Assembly: GCF_037975245.1 (NCBI RefSeq)
Contig: NC_092562.1
Coordinates: forward strand, 14,743,021 to 14,775,520
Direction of reading: 5' to 3'
DNA: 32,500 nucleotides
Source: Apostichopus japonicus
Taxonomy: Eukaryota; Echinodermata; Holothuroidea; Aspidochirotida; Stichopodidae
The notes below the pieces were generated by a model that ran no database searches, was not told the origin of the DNA, and was given only the letters and a program-made list of their open reading frames with translations. This document shows, one piece after another, positions 11,405 to 26,275 of this stretch. The stretch's first letter is position 1. Every line of letters begins with the position of its first letter. The position numbers and the translations under genes were made by a program.

Positions 11405-12344
11405 GTTATTGTTATTATTCACTCTGTAGACATATGAATAACTTATAAATATCGATCACAATATCTCTCTCTACTTTTAAATAAAATCCCTAGTCCAGTC
11501 CCTCACTAACTTCAAAACTACCTCTTTTTTGACGTGTTTATGCTTTCGGACTTAAACGTATCTTCCGTATAGACAGCCCCTGTATATACATATATATACC
11601 CCAATCAAAGGGGAGAAACGCCGTCTTGATTCATATAATGCCTGGTTAAGTGTTTTCCGTCCCAAGAGGAGCTCTTTAGCCAGTAACCGCTCATTATGTT
11701 GGGAGGACGCATATAGAACTGTCAAATCGGCGGTATGGGTTCTGTACATACGATGAAGATGGAGTCGTGTTCAACGGTAGCATACCGTTTGTTAAGATCC
11801 CCTACGGGGGAGTCACTTGAGGTTTTAGAATATGCTAAACAGTGAGTGTTTATTCAATACTTGAATGGCTTAGAGCTAGAGGGCTTAAAGTAAAGAGAAG
11901 AAGAAGAAGAAAACAGAAAATGAGATGGAGAAAGCAGAGAGAGAGAGAGGTGGAGAGAAAGAGAAAGGTTTAATCGAGCATTTTTTGGCATCTTTTCAAA
12001 TCAATCCATTTCCCGAATTGAAGCGACGCGGATTCTGATCCATGCAGTATAGCCTATTGAACGAAAAACGCACATAGACTTAATGCAGGTACGCTACGCT
12101 TTGTATACGTGTGTGCCATCCACCGATAGCGATACGCAGACGCATTTTACAGAGAGACGGCGATATCGTAATTGTTCTCAATGTTTGAAATAATTCATGA
12201 TCATCACACTTCTTTTCTTGCAGAGTCACGCAATTGAATCCACTGTCAAAGCTTCGCGTGCTCGCTTGGACAGTTCTATGTTTTAGAGGTTGATTAACTG
12301 TCTTATTTTAATTTGGCAACTAGAACGTTCCAACAAAGACATCT
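8320..12344. other. Long non-coding stretch
   Basis: About 4 kb with no convincing exon. It holds an (AAAT/GAAT)n run near 9257-9296, C-rich sequence at about 10270-10345, a TGGGGTGCG direct repeat near 10730-10760, and a purine-rich (GAA)n/(GA)n tract near 11895-11970. The frame at 10011-10211 ends in a hydrophobic stretch and a KNK tail, but has no other support. Confidence 0.45.
11356..11419. repeat. (TTA)n microsatellite
   Basis: A near-perfect trinucleotide run of ATT/TTA has a few TTG interruptions at both ends. Confidence 0.95.
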
Positions 12345-12725
12345 ACAGGTTATGTAAATTTGATCATGCGTATAACCAATATTGACCCAACGCCTAATTG
12401 TTAGAGAATCTGTAAGTAAAGGGAAGGTTGTTATGTTTAACACATTGTTGATATGAAAGCAAAAAAAGGAAAAAGGAACCCAATGATTAATGGTAGAATC
12501 CAGAATGTAATGCATAATTCATTTCAAGTGGCAAGTTATAGTCGATCATGCGTTTAAGGAATATTTACTGAACGCCTTGTCAGATAATATTTAAATAAAG
12601 GGAGATGTCTTTTTCTTATGCTTCATACAGTGTTGATCTTAATATAATAAAGATGGAGTATACATCCTGGCGATAAATGGTATAATGTAACATGTAATGT
12701 ATAATTCATTTTCAAGTGGCAAGTT

Positions 12726-12729
<4 letters not shown>
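12345..12729. repeat. Diverged ~185-bp tandem duplication
   Basis: Two consecutive segments share the same order of blocks. gatcatgcgt occurs at 12362 and 12544, aacgcct follows in each, then aaaggga, then tgttgat. A shared tail, aattcatttcaagtggcaag, lies at about 12513 and again, with one inserted T, near 12702. The offset drifts from 182 to about 189 because of small indels. The copies are clearly related but old, and neither has a long open frame. Confidence 0.75.

Positions 12730-12730
<1 letters not shown>

Positions 12731-12774
<44 letters not shown>
12731..12774. repeat. (TA)n microsatellite
   Basis: Twenty-two perfect TA units sit at the end of the second copy of the ~185-bp duplication. 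Confidence 0.95.
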
Positions 12775-12776
<2 letters not shown>

Positions 12777-12848
12777 TTTGCCGTAATTTCCCCGTACGTT
12801 TGGATCTGTATCCAAACTATGATCTCACTTGATCAAACTATAGAAGAT

Positions 12849-13434
12849 TAGGTTAGGTCATATTAGGTCAGGTAATATTAGCATAGTTCGTACTATAGTC
12901 AGATCGTATTGGGTCAGGTCGCATCAAGTCAGGTCATACATATTAGGTCAGGTCATATTAGGTCAGGTCATATTAGCATAGTTCGCATTAAATCAGGTCA
13001 TATTAGGTCAGATCATATTATCATAGTTCGTACTATAGTCAGATCGTATTGGGTCAGGTCGCATCAAGTCAGGTCATACATATTAGGTCAGGTCATATTA
13101 GGTCAGGTCATATTAGCATAGTTCGCATTAAATCAGGTCATATTAGGTCAGGTCATATTATCATAGTACGTACTATATAGTCAGATCGTATTGGGTTAGG
13201 TAACATGAAGTGAGGTCATATTAAGTCAGGTAATATTAGGTCAAGTCATATAAGATATTGTCATATCAGCTTAGCTCATACTAAGACAGATCAATTTAGG
13301 TCGTACCATATTAAATTATGTAATTTACTTTAGGTCATGTTAGGTCAGGTCACAATAGGTCAGGTCACATTAGCATAGTTTATACTAAGTTAGATGATAT
13401 TAAGTCATTAAGTCATAGTAGATTTGGTCATGTC
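12849..13434 (+). repeat. AGGTCA-rich minisatellite with ~140-bp higher-order unit
   Basis: The basic unit is close to 15 bases (AGGTCAGGTCATATT) and degenerates toward both ends. A higher-order unit of about 140 bases, marked by agatcgtattggg at 12901, 13041 and 13183, is repeated with high fidelity. By my count AGGTCA occurs 24 times. Seven pairs are spaced by exactly four bases (DR4), mostly as AGGTCA-TATT-AGGTCA. AGGTCA is the canonical nuclear-receptor half-site, and DR4 is the known arrangement for TR/RXR and LXR/RXR. Whether any receptor binds here is inference; the array itself is clear. One frame (12909-13121) is open only because of the repeat. Confidence 0.95.
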
Positions 13435-14489
13435 AATATCATATTATGTTGCTTCAGGTGAGGCGTTTATTTTAACGTTTAGATATAGATACATTGCATA
13501 TATGACGGTATACTCAATGTGAGCTAGAATCACTGGAATTCGTAAAATATTCCCAGAAACAATACCACAAAAGAACTTAAACAGTATGAACACAAGATGG
13601 ATAAAACATCACAAAAGGAGACCTTGATAAGAGAATAGAAAGATGGTTTCTCCCTTTCCAATTTTGTTTTTCCTTGAGACGACTAAAATGTTCTGGTTAA
13701 TCAAACTGGCAGCAAGTTTACATTCCCCGGCGCGTGAAGCCCTTAAATACGTACGTTATTATGCAATGCAAACGCCTTTCCTTTATACACACGTAATAAC
13801 CTCAACCTCAAATATCGCCTCATTCCAATTACTTTTGGGAGGCCTGAATGTAGTTGAAATGTGGTTAGATCATAAATCCAGCAAAATTTCGTCATACTGA
13901 TTAATGAAACCTATAGGAACAACATATAGATTTCACATATAATTTACATATAATTTACATATCATTTACATTACATCATTGTTTTCTTGTTTTACTTCTA
14001 TTTTTCGTTGCGAAAGATCATTCTTCGTCAAATTAAAATTTAAAAAAAAATTCAACCAATATTTGAATTCCCTTTTCGAAACTGAATGGCTTTTAATTTT
14101 GGTTATTAAAAAACCGACCCTTTGTTGAAAGCATTCCCGAACAAAATTTGCATTCGCCCTGCTTTTCCATTAAGATAATAGCATTACGAGTAAAAAGATT
14201 CAAAGGGTTATATTAAATTAAGAATAAATTAAACTTCCATTAACAGTCGAGCATTTTTATCGTAAGTGGTTCTGTTTTAAGTTTTTTCTTTTTTTTAATC
14301 AAAATACAGGGTCAACAGTTAGAGAACCTCCCCCTCCCCCCCCCCCCCTACCTCCCTCCACCATCCGTTGAAAGCTCATACTAACGAGTAACGATTGTGG
14401 TTTAGAGTGATATATTAGCTCGGGAAAGAGAGATTTTATTTTTAGATTTGCTTATCACACAAATCGACTATGTCCAAATTATATTGGTG
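13435..14489. other. Non-coding stretch
   Basis: It holds an 85-codon plus-strand frame (13643-13900) whose ATG has a purine at -3 and G at +4, but no recognised domain. Small tandem repeats lie at 13935-13967. A C run lies at 14336-14348. Nothing else is supported. Confidence 0.45.
13935..13967. repeat. 11-bp x 3 tandem repeat
   Basis: Three consecutive units of catataattta are present, the last with one change. Confidence 0.85.
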
Positions 14490-14497
14490 TGTTAAAG
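14490..14497. repeat. Left 8-bp target-site duplication
   Basis: TGTTAAAG directly precedes the CAGTGGCG end of the hAT-like element and is repeated exactly at 14852-14859. Eight bases is the diagnostic duplication length of hAT transposases. Confidence 0.85.
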
Positions 14498-14851
14498 CAG
14501 TGGCGTAGGAAGGTACTTTTGAGTGGGGGGCTGAAGACTGATGGCTGGCCTGGGGGAGGGGTCTAAGGGGAGAATTTTTTTTGCATTTCCAGGTGGCCTC
14601 AGATGCAATTTGGTGCAATATAGCACACTTCAACACCCACTCCAATTTTTAAACTTAATTTTGTATTTTTATCTGGCCTTAGATGCAATTTGGTGCTCCA
14701 AAGGGGTTTTTTTTTCTCATTTGAAAATGAAAAAGGGGTTTTCTGACTTGCGAACCGGGGGGGGGGGGGCGGAATGATACTTCCGCCCCTCCACATTTTT
14801 CACTGGGGGGCTGGCGCCCCCCCCCCCAGCCCCCCGGTTCCTACGCCCTTG
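14498..14851. mobile_element. Complete 354-bp hAT-like MITE
   Basis: The element begins CAGTGGCGTAGGAA. It ends with the reverse complement of CAAGGGCGTAGGAA, so the termini match at 12 of 14 positions. The 8-bp duplication TGTTAAAG flanks it exactly. CA(G/A)NG termini with an 8-bp duplication are the known signature of hAT elements. There is no transposase frame, so it is non-autonomous. Inside are a G-rich block after each terminus, an ~80-bp internal duplication (gatgcaatttggtgc at about 14601 and 14683), a G run at 14757-14769, and a near-perfect G/C hairpin at about 14804-14836. Open frames across it (e.g. 14541-14777) belong to the element, not to a host gene. Confidence 0.9.
14804..14836. 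other. G/C hairpin inside the hAT-like element
   Basis: GGGGGGCTGG is followed, after a short cytosine-rich loop, by CCAGCCCCCC, giving a ten-base perfect stem. It sits just inside the right terminus. Subterminal palindromes are common in MITEs and may help transposase binding; that is inference. Confidence 0.75.
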
Positions 14852-14859
14852 TGTTAAAG
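14852..14859. repeat. Right 8-bp target-site duplication
   Basis: TGTTAAAG, identical to 14490-14497. Removing the element and one copy restores a continuous flanking sequence. Confidence 0.85.
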
Positions 14860-17035
14860 CGATATGCAGTATTTACATTCCAATTTCCAATGCTATTGAC
14901 AAGTTATTCCGCATTTTGGTTACTTCTGCGAGATCTATTATAATGTATAGTGTATATGGTATTGTGTGCTCACTGTTTATATCAACTTAAAAAAAATACT
15001 ACATAGCCTATTACTCTCAACCGTGTTCCTTTTCGACTGTGTTCCGATTTGCAACAATCTGAAAGGGTACATTAGTAGCTATAGGCAACCGAGAAGTTCG
15101 AACTAATGAACGTAGTATTGAGTTAATGAAAACAAATTTGTGTTTCTCTTATACCAGGGGTATAAACAAGTGAAAAACAAGTGCCCCCTGTTCATAAATA
15201 CGATGTGGCCTTTTGGTGGGGAAAAAAAAATCCACTTTCGCAAATCAGAAATTATCTTTATTCCAGAAATGCCCGTTCGTTGCAAAATCAATAAACTTGT
15301 AATTAAAGACAGTCCATGTTGTTGCAAAAGTTTAGAAAATTTTATTAAAATTTGCCTCTTTTCGACATAAAAAGCAAAACAAATTCAATTACTGGATTAC
15401 GGAATGCACAGAGGTCCGCTTTGTTAAGAGTTTACAGGTTTGTTGTTGGCGAATGCAAATCACAAAGTCACATTCCCTATATTGTGTTCCTCAAAGTGTG
15501 TCCCCTCCCCTATTGAACGTTCCCTAGTGGCGTGCGTGCCCTCTCCCTCTTATCTCTACCGTCAGTCGACGGGGAAAACGTTCAAATGGGGATTTTTCTT
15601 TTCAAAAGTATCCTATATATCAGCACAACCTAGCGTCTACATCTAATTTTGTAGTCTAACTATGCCTCAAAATGCACCTTTTGACGTCTAGTTGAGTTTT
15701 TTTTTTCCGAGGGGGACTATATCTAACTTATCTTCATACGAGACTCGGAGCTGTGTCTTATTGTTCTTGTCATTATAAGGCGCGACTAATAATCATGCAT
15801 TTGACAACGTCCACAATTCTTTGAACTTGAATGTGTTCGCAGCAACCACAACAAAAAAAAAGGAGAAAAGAGAGGGGGAGTGGGGGGGGGAGGGGGTGGA
15901 GAGTAAAGAGAAGGAAAAATAGACAATGTTCTAGTAGCCTGATTTAGTCGGCGATGATTTTTTTCCCCTAATGAAACTACAACCTACTAACTAAACTACT
16001 ATATATATCATAATCAAATTTAACATTAGCCAATTAATTCGATAGATGATATCTAACTAGGCCTACACCCCTTTATTTTATTGTCATTCATATGTTAGTG
16101 TGAATTACATACAACTAGCCTATGGCCATAACATGATACTATTCTGTTAAACAATTAAATTTGTGACGCACCCAAGATATAATAAAATATAAAATAAAAA
16201 ACATCAAATTTAGATTTGTCATAAGAATGCATCATTTTGAAATTCCATTTTTTAAAAGTCACTTTATATTAATGTGCCCAATTCATGATTAAATTAAGAA
16301 GACTGTCAAAAGTCTTACCTCAATAATAACTAGAAATAAATAAACAAATTGATAAACAGGCCAGACTCGCCTCTAACGACATTGTTATAGAAATTTGTTC
16401 GAAGTTAGCAAGCAATTCGTGCACCTCTTATAGCATTCGACGGTAGAGTGGCCCTATAAAACAAGTGTAATTTGATTTGACGCAGGGCTTGTATGTAGTG
16501 TCTATATTCATCAGTTGGTGTACTTAAAGACGGAAGTTGTAAGGAAATCCTAGACTCTTACTGCGATTAAAATTTAAGGTCTCAAAGAAACACGATCCTG
16601 GCAGGAAGACAAGAATCGAAAGGTACTTTATGTAAATTAGTGGGAATATCTAAACCAGAAGTGATGTCTCTTATAATATTGTACACGATGCAACGAGGGG
16701 TAAAGAGTATATAGAATCGTATACACGTGATTTGAGATTGGCAGTGATCAATGTCTGAATATTATAACAGACATGGCACATAGGCGTCAAGCCGTATGTA
16801 GCTATAGAGTATATATGTAAGTTTGTTTTTCACTAAAAATGTCGACTTGGAATTAAATTTTTACATGATGGTTAACGAAATACAGTCGGGACTGAACTGA
16901 ATTCAATTCTCGATGCGGGTTTTATGAATTCATACGACGGGAGCGACTTGACACCCAAAACATTCATTATCACTAGATATAATGAAATAACTTTGATATA
17001 CAGTAGTTGTCTGCACCGTGCAACGTTGAACATTA
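14860..17035. other. Non-coding stretch
   Basis: Frames at 15103-15370 on both strands overlap and carry no motif. A purine-rich run with a G tract (15882-15890) lies at about 15850-15920. Otherwise this is unique AT-rich DNA. Confidence 0.45.
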
Positions 17036-17368
17036 GCATACAATTAATCACAATAGAATTTCCTTCTTTTGTTTATAAATCTATAAAGTAAGGTTATTTA
17101 TCATTTAGACTATAGACACTGACAACAATAAAACAGCAAATATACCTCCTGGCGCAGTCTATACTTTGTTTAACATAACACTTTTCATCAAGATTGATAA
17201 CTTACATTAACTTTGCTTGGGCTATAAATACCACCGATGACCTACCCAATTTTAAGGCGTTTGCCAAATTCCCTATATGTAAGGAACAATACAATGCACA
17301 GCTACTTGAGTGTTAACCGGAGTTCACAGCTATGCAAAAATGCAACGTAATCAGCCATTTGATAGCTG
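17036..17368 (-). repeat. Interspersed ~335-bp repeat, copy B (inverted)
   Basis: The reverse complement of this segment aligns with 2305-2639 over its full length, with only small gaps. The least conserved part is the middle, around tcgatccacagttg in copy A. Flanks do not match beyond the ends. A pair at this identity 15 kb apart in opposite orientation fits either two insertions of one family or an inverted segmental copy. Confidence 0.85.
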
Positions 17369-18525
17369 CATAGCTAGAGTCAAGTTGATCAAATCTCTCT
17401 CCGTCTCTCTATAAATACGTTTTCAATCATATAATTGCTGATTCGCAGATACTGCACGCGTGAAGTTCCGAATATAGTTAATCAAGAGTGATAGGCCTAT
17501 ATGTGTTCAGTTATATCGCCGTGCCAATCTTTAATTCAATTTAAGCTGACAATGACCTAAGATTGAATGTGTATTTAACGCTGCATATACTGGGATTATA
17601 TTCCGACCTCATTCTTGATTTAATTGCAAAATAATTCATCTTAACCGGAAAGTCACTGCCGATGAGCATGGGAATACTTTATGAAGGAGTATTGATATTT
17701 GTCTATCTAGTTTATAGATATCTGTTTGATGGTGGTATATATATATATACATATATTTATATATATGTATTTATATATTTATATAATTATATATATATAT
17801 ACATATCCATATACATATATACATATCCATATCTATGATATGAAAGATATTGCTGATATACTTTACATTCCTTTTTCCAACAACAACAAAATCAAATGTT
17901 CTACAATTTGAAGGGAAAAAAAGAGTTTTTGGCAGATTTGCGGACATTATTTTTTATATGACCATTTTAAAAATAATTTGACAACTAATTTATACCCTCA
18001 TAGTTTGTTGGATGTAACCGTTGTTTAAAATATTTGCCCTTTTAACGCAACGATGCCCTATCATCACGGCATATATTGTGTACTACTTCAAGAAAGAAAA
18101 CTTTACTTCTCGAAAAAATCATAAAAAAATCATAAACTTACAGGTAGAAAACTGACGAAGAGGATGTATGTTTGTTAATTTGTAGTATGAGTATGATTTT
18201 ATTAGGTCAACTGACTTGGAAATTATCCACCAAAAAAATAAATAAATAACGAAATCCCTTACAAACCCTCTTTCTGCATGCTTGTATATATGACTGCAAC
18301 TGATGTGCGGTCTCTGGTGACAAGGTATTCAAAAAAAGGGGGTGGGGCTTTTGACTACCTCCACTTTTATCTATGTTAAGCCTGAGTTAAGAGGTAATGT
18401 TATCAATTTCGTAACACTAAAGTTTCTATAAAAAAAATTACATATATAAACTAATATTAAGCTAGCATAAATACGAACAGATGTATATAGGCGATAGCTT
18501 CATCTTTATTTCTTCAATAATTTCA
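17369..18525. other. Non-coding stretch with imperfect (TA)n
   Basis: An interrupted TA/CATA tract spans about 17736-17835. The 61-codon frame over it is repeat-derived. No exon is seen. Confidence 0.5.
17736..17835. repeat. Imperfect (TA)n / CATATA tract
   Basis: TA-rich sequence is broken by C and T at intervals, ending in catatccatata units. Confidence 0.85.
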
Positions 18526-18725
18526 CTTTGCGCATGCTCAGTGGTAATCACGCTTATTTAGTTGTTGACGTCAGACAATCCCATTAACATTGAGCATGGA
18601 CTCCTTTATCTGATAGAGACGTTTTCTCAGCAAATGAAAAGTCCTTTTTGTCTTGTTTAATCATCGAGAGACAGCCATGCAGTAGTTGGGATGGCGGCTG
18701 TAAGACCCCGCAGAGTAATTAGTCT
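18526..18725 (+). promoter_or_regulatory. Possible promoter/5' exon: NRF1-like, CRE and strong-context ATG
   Basis: GCGCATGC followed by TCAGT (18530 onward) resembles the NRF1 core found in many animal promoters. A perfect CRE, TGACGTCA, lies at 18566-18573. The short segment gggATGGCGGCT at about 18689-18700 has a G at -3 and +4. From this ATG a 12-codon frame (MAAVRPRR...) ends at TGA, but a possible donor (CGCAGA|GTAATT) precedes that stop. An out-of-frame ATG lies just upstream. Each element alone is weak; their co-location on one strand within 200 bases is the reason for the call. No transcript evidence is available. Confidence 0.25.
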
Positions 18726-19045
18726 ATGAGATTAGAGGAGCTCAATGTTAAACACATCATTAAACAGCTGGTACATAATGAGATACACAATGTATATGGT
18801 GGTTACCTTAAAGCTATTTACAAGCAGCAGGTACAGTGAAATATAGACAATTGTATATAAGGATATCCAGCACAACATTGGTTGAGAACACGTGTGAGGC
18901 CTCTGACAAAACACAGAGCCGATTTCAACTGGTGTCTACTGAATACAACTCTATTTTTGTTCAAAGAAGAAGATATGATCAGTTTTTCTATTCTTTTACT
19001 GGTAGGAAACATTTTCTGATATATGTAAAAGAAGAAAATACACTC

Positions 19046-19075
19046 ACGCACGGTACGTAAACGCACGGTACGTAA
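19046..19075. repeat. 15-bp tandem duplication at the array edge
   Basis: acgcacggtacgtaa occurs twice, exactly, at 19046-19060 and 19061-19075. It leads into the ~55-bp array. Confidence 0.9.
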
Positions 19076-19505
19076 ACTACGTACAGTTGCGTGACACAGA
19101 ATGGTAGTGACGTAGATATACGTTAACTACGTACTTACATTAACGTGACCGAGAATGACATTAACGTAGATATACGTAAACTACGTACTTACAGTTACGT
19201 GACACAGAATGACAGTTACGTAGATATACGTTAACTACGTACTAACTGTTAAGTGACACAGAATTACAGTTACGTAGATAGACGTAAACTACGTACTTAT
19301 ACAGTTACGTGACACAGAATTACAGTTACGTATATTTACATGAACTACGTACTTACAGTTGCGTGACACATAGTGACAATTACGTAGATATACGTATACT
19401 ACGTAATTATACAGTTACGTGACACATAATGACAGTTACGTAGATAGACGTAACCTACGTACTTACAGTTACGTGACACATAATGACAGTTACGTAGATA
19501 TACGT
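19076..19505. repeat. ~55-bp satellite-like tandem array, about 8 units
   Basis: Units run acgtagatatacgt, then a-actacgtactta, then cagttacgtgacaca, then gaatgacagtt, with length varying from 54 to 56 bases through small indels such as ta insertion before cagtt. The array stops abruptly near 19505 and is unrelated to the flanks. Each unit contains TACGTA palindromes and an ACGTGAC core. The minus-strand frame through the last units is repeat-derived. Confidence 0.95.
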
Positions 19506-24150
<4,645 letters not shown>

Positions 24151-24255
24151 CGGATATCGGAAAATCGGATATCGGAAAATCTGATGTAGGAATATCCGAC
24201 ATAGGAAAATCGGATATCGGAAAATCCGATATAGGAAAATCCGATATAGGAAAAT
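24151..24255 (-). repeat. 15-bp x 7 minisatellite
   Basis: Seven contiguous 15-base units of cNgatatNggaaaat fill exactly 105 bases with no indels. Because 15 is divisible by three, the minus-strand frame reads as a pentapeptide repeat (FSDIR/FSYIG variants) within a 112-codon frame (24045-24383). Substitutions include codon-changing ones, and no flanking domain is recognisable. I treat it as a repeat, not a gene. Confidence 0.95.
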
Positions 24256-24726
24256 AGTGATAAGTGATTACCTGTTACTTGACATTGATCTCCCAGACAA
24301 CAGCAACGAGAACGTGATGTGACATCACATAATTGTATAACCTTTTTTATTTTATACTTATTTACAGTATAGCTTGTACGCATGTGTGCGTGTATGTTAA
24401 AGTGTATAGGCCTGTCTGTTTATGTGGTGAATTTTTGAGCGTCAAATTCAATATAGCAATTGGTTGAGAAATATCTGCAGTAACATAAAAGCCCATGACC
24501 ATATTAATATGCAGTCTTTATATTTTACTGCTTATATGTCACATCATTCATAGTTTGCTCTATAAAACTAAAAGAATGTCCGTTAATTTTCATCACAGAT
24601 ATATAACCAACAGTTTATAACATTCAGCCTGCAACATTCCGATATACAGGTGTATACCAGTATATTATATTATATTCTGTCTGTCTGTTTGAGTCGTCTA
24701 ATTTCCGTAAACTGATTCCGTATAGA
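24256..24726. other. Non-coding stretch
   Basis: Unique AT-rich sequence. A TGACATCAC near-CRE lies at about 24321. No gene is seen. Confidence 0.5.
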
Positions 24727-24931
<205 letters not shown>

Positions 24932-24933
<2 letters not shown>

Positions 24934-26275
24934 AGTCATGTGCTCTGCTATTCAATTTGCGTATGTATGTTACGGGTTATTAAATGTAAACGTGGTGTAC
25001 AAATAAACGACAGATGTGTCTGACTAGAGCGGAACCGCTCATTACTTGCTAATGAGCTATTATGAAGTAACACAAACCTACAGGAAGTTTTTTAATGTTA
25101 TTAATTGTAAGAGTATGTTGATCATCATTCTTTATGTTTGTTAAAGCTGTATTCTGTCATTGTAATTGGCAGTATACATGATATATTTATACTCGACAGT
25201 TAAAGGAAAAATAAGATATGGGGTTTGAAAAGTTTCTCGCAGCAGTATATAGCCCATCAAAATATCACACAAAGCATCCGATGAACTCAATCATAAACTT
25301 CGATAGGTTTAATAAAGAAACGATCACACACTATAGGCCTACAGTAAATTTGTGAGACACAACATTTTGGATAAAACGATTAAAAACGAGAAAACTTATT
25401 GGAACCATGTCACTAACAAAAAATAGGAAGAAATAGAAAAAGAAAACTTATACTTTAATTCCTGCTTTGATTGAGTAGTACCATATTGTGTGAGAATATT
25501 ACATACATGATTTGGTTTACATTGGCAGATTGAGAGTAACGAATCCCTTCATTGTTAGTTCAAGTTAAGTCATTGCCAGTTCTTTTCCTGACTCGAGTTC
25601 AAGGCATTAATTACTTTCGAGTAGTCATTAATTACTTCGACGTATTACCCTGTTATCTCGGTGAGACAAGTTTAGTGACTCGATTCATAAGTTGTTATAA
25701 TACCGCAGGCTGGAGTTAAGTTGAAAAGAATTCAACAGAAGCTGTTTAACCTTTTGTATATCACAGACTAACTTTTATTTTTAAATTATTTACCGCCAGC
25801 TGTGTAACAGCTATATACCACTAATGTTGCGTTCCAATTTATTTCTTAGACATTGCAAGCACATACACCGAGTTTATCTTTTATTATTCCCTCAATCATT
25901 TTTTTTGTCATTTTGAATTTGATATATCATTAATATCTTTTAATATCTATTGTATAATCGGAACTGTCTTGTAAACATGGTCTGGTTCGTTAATGGATTC
26001 ATATATCACTGCATATACCACTATATATTGTTATGGAGTATTGTGACATCACAGTCATGTTCGTAGGTCACGGGGCGCTCTATACGTAACCAAGTATAAC
26101 CCACACATACATTCTACGAATCGTCATATCGAAACTTGACCTCCTTCGAATCTATTCCGAAGTTTCAAGACGCCTCGAGCGTTTAACATCAATTTATATG
26201 AAACTTTAAACTCAGAACATTTTAAAATCTACTTGGGGCTAAAATTAGCAATCGTATATAGCTCGTTAAACTTAC
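24932..26275. other. Non-coding stretch, probably intron
   Basis: No long frame is present. A 21-base tandem duplication lies at 25605-25646. If the exon at 26276-26366 is real, this is its downstream intron in the minus-strand sense. Confidence 0.4.
25605..25646. repeat. 21-bp x 2 tandem duplication
   Basis: cattaattactt-cga is repeated at 25605 and 25626, with a one-base shift inside the units. Confidence 0.7.

Noticed and set aside
12849-13434. CRISPR-like array
   Set aside because: The AGGTCA units are head-to-tail with no unique spacers, and the DNA is eukaryotic. The same applies to 19046-19505 and 27382-27655.
13643-13900. 85-codon plus-strand frame with a good ATG context
   Set aside because: No domain, and codon use looks like the surrounding AT-rich DNA. 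The length is within chance.
18618-18749. 44-codon minus-strand frame ending AEKTSLSDKGVHAQC
   Set aside because: It has a possible acceptor (gtcttacag) but no strong pyrimidine tract. The length is unremarkable and it overlaps the plus-strand promoter-like block.
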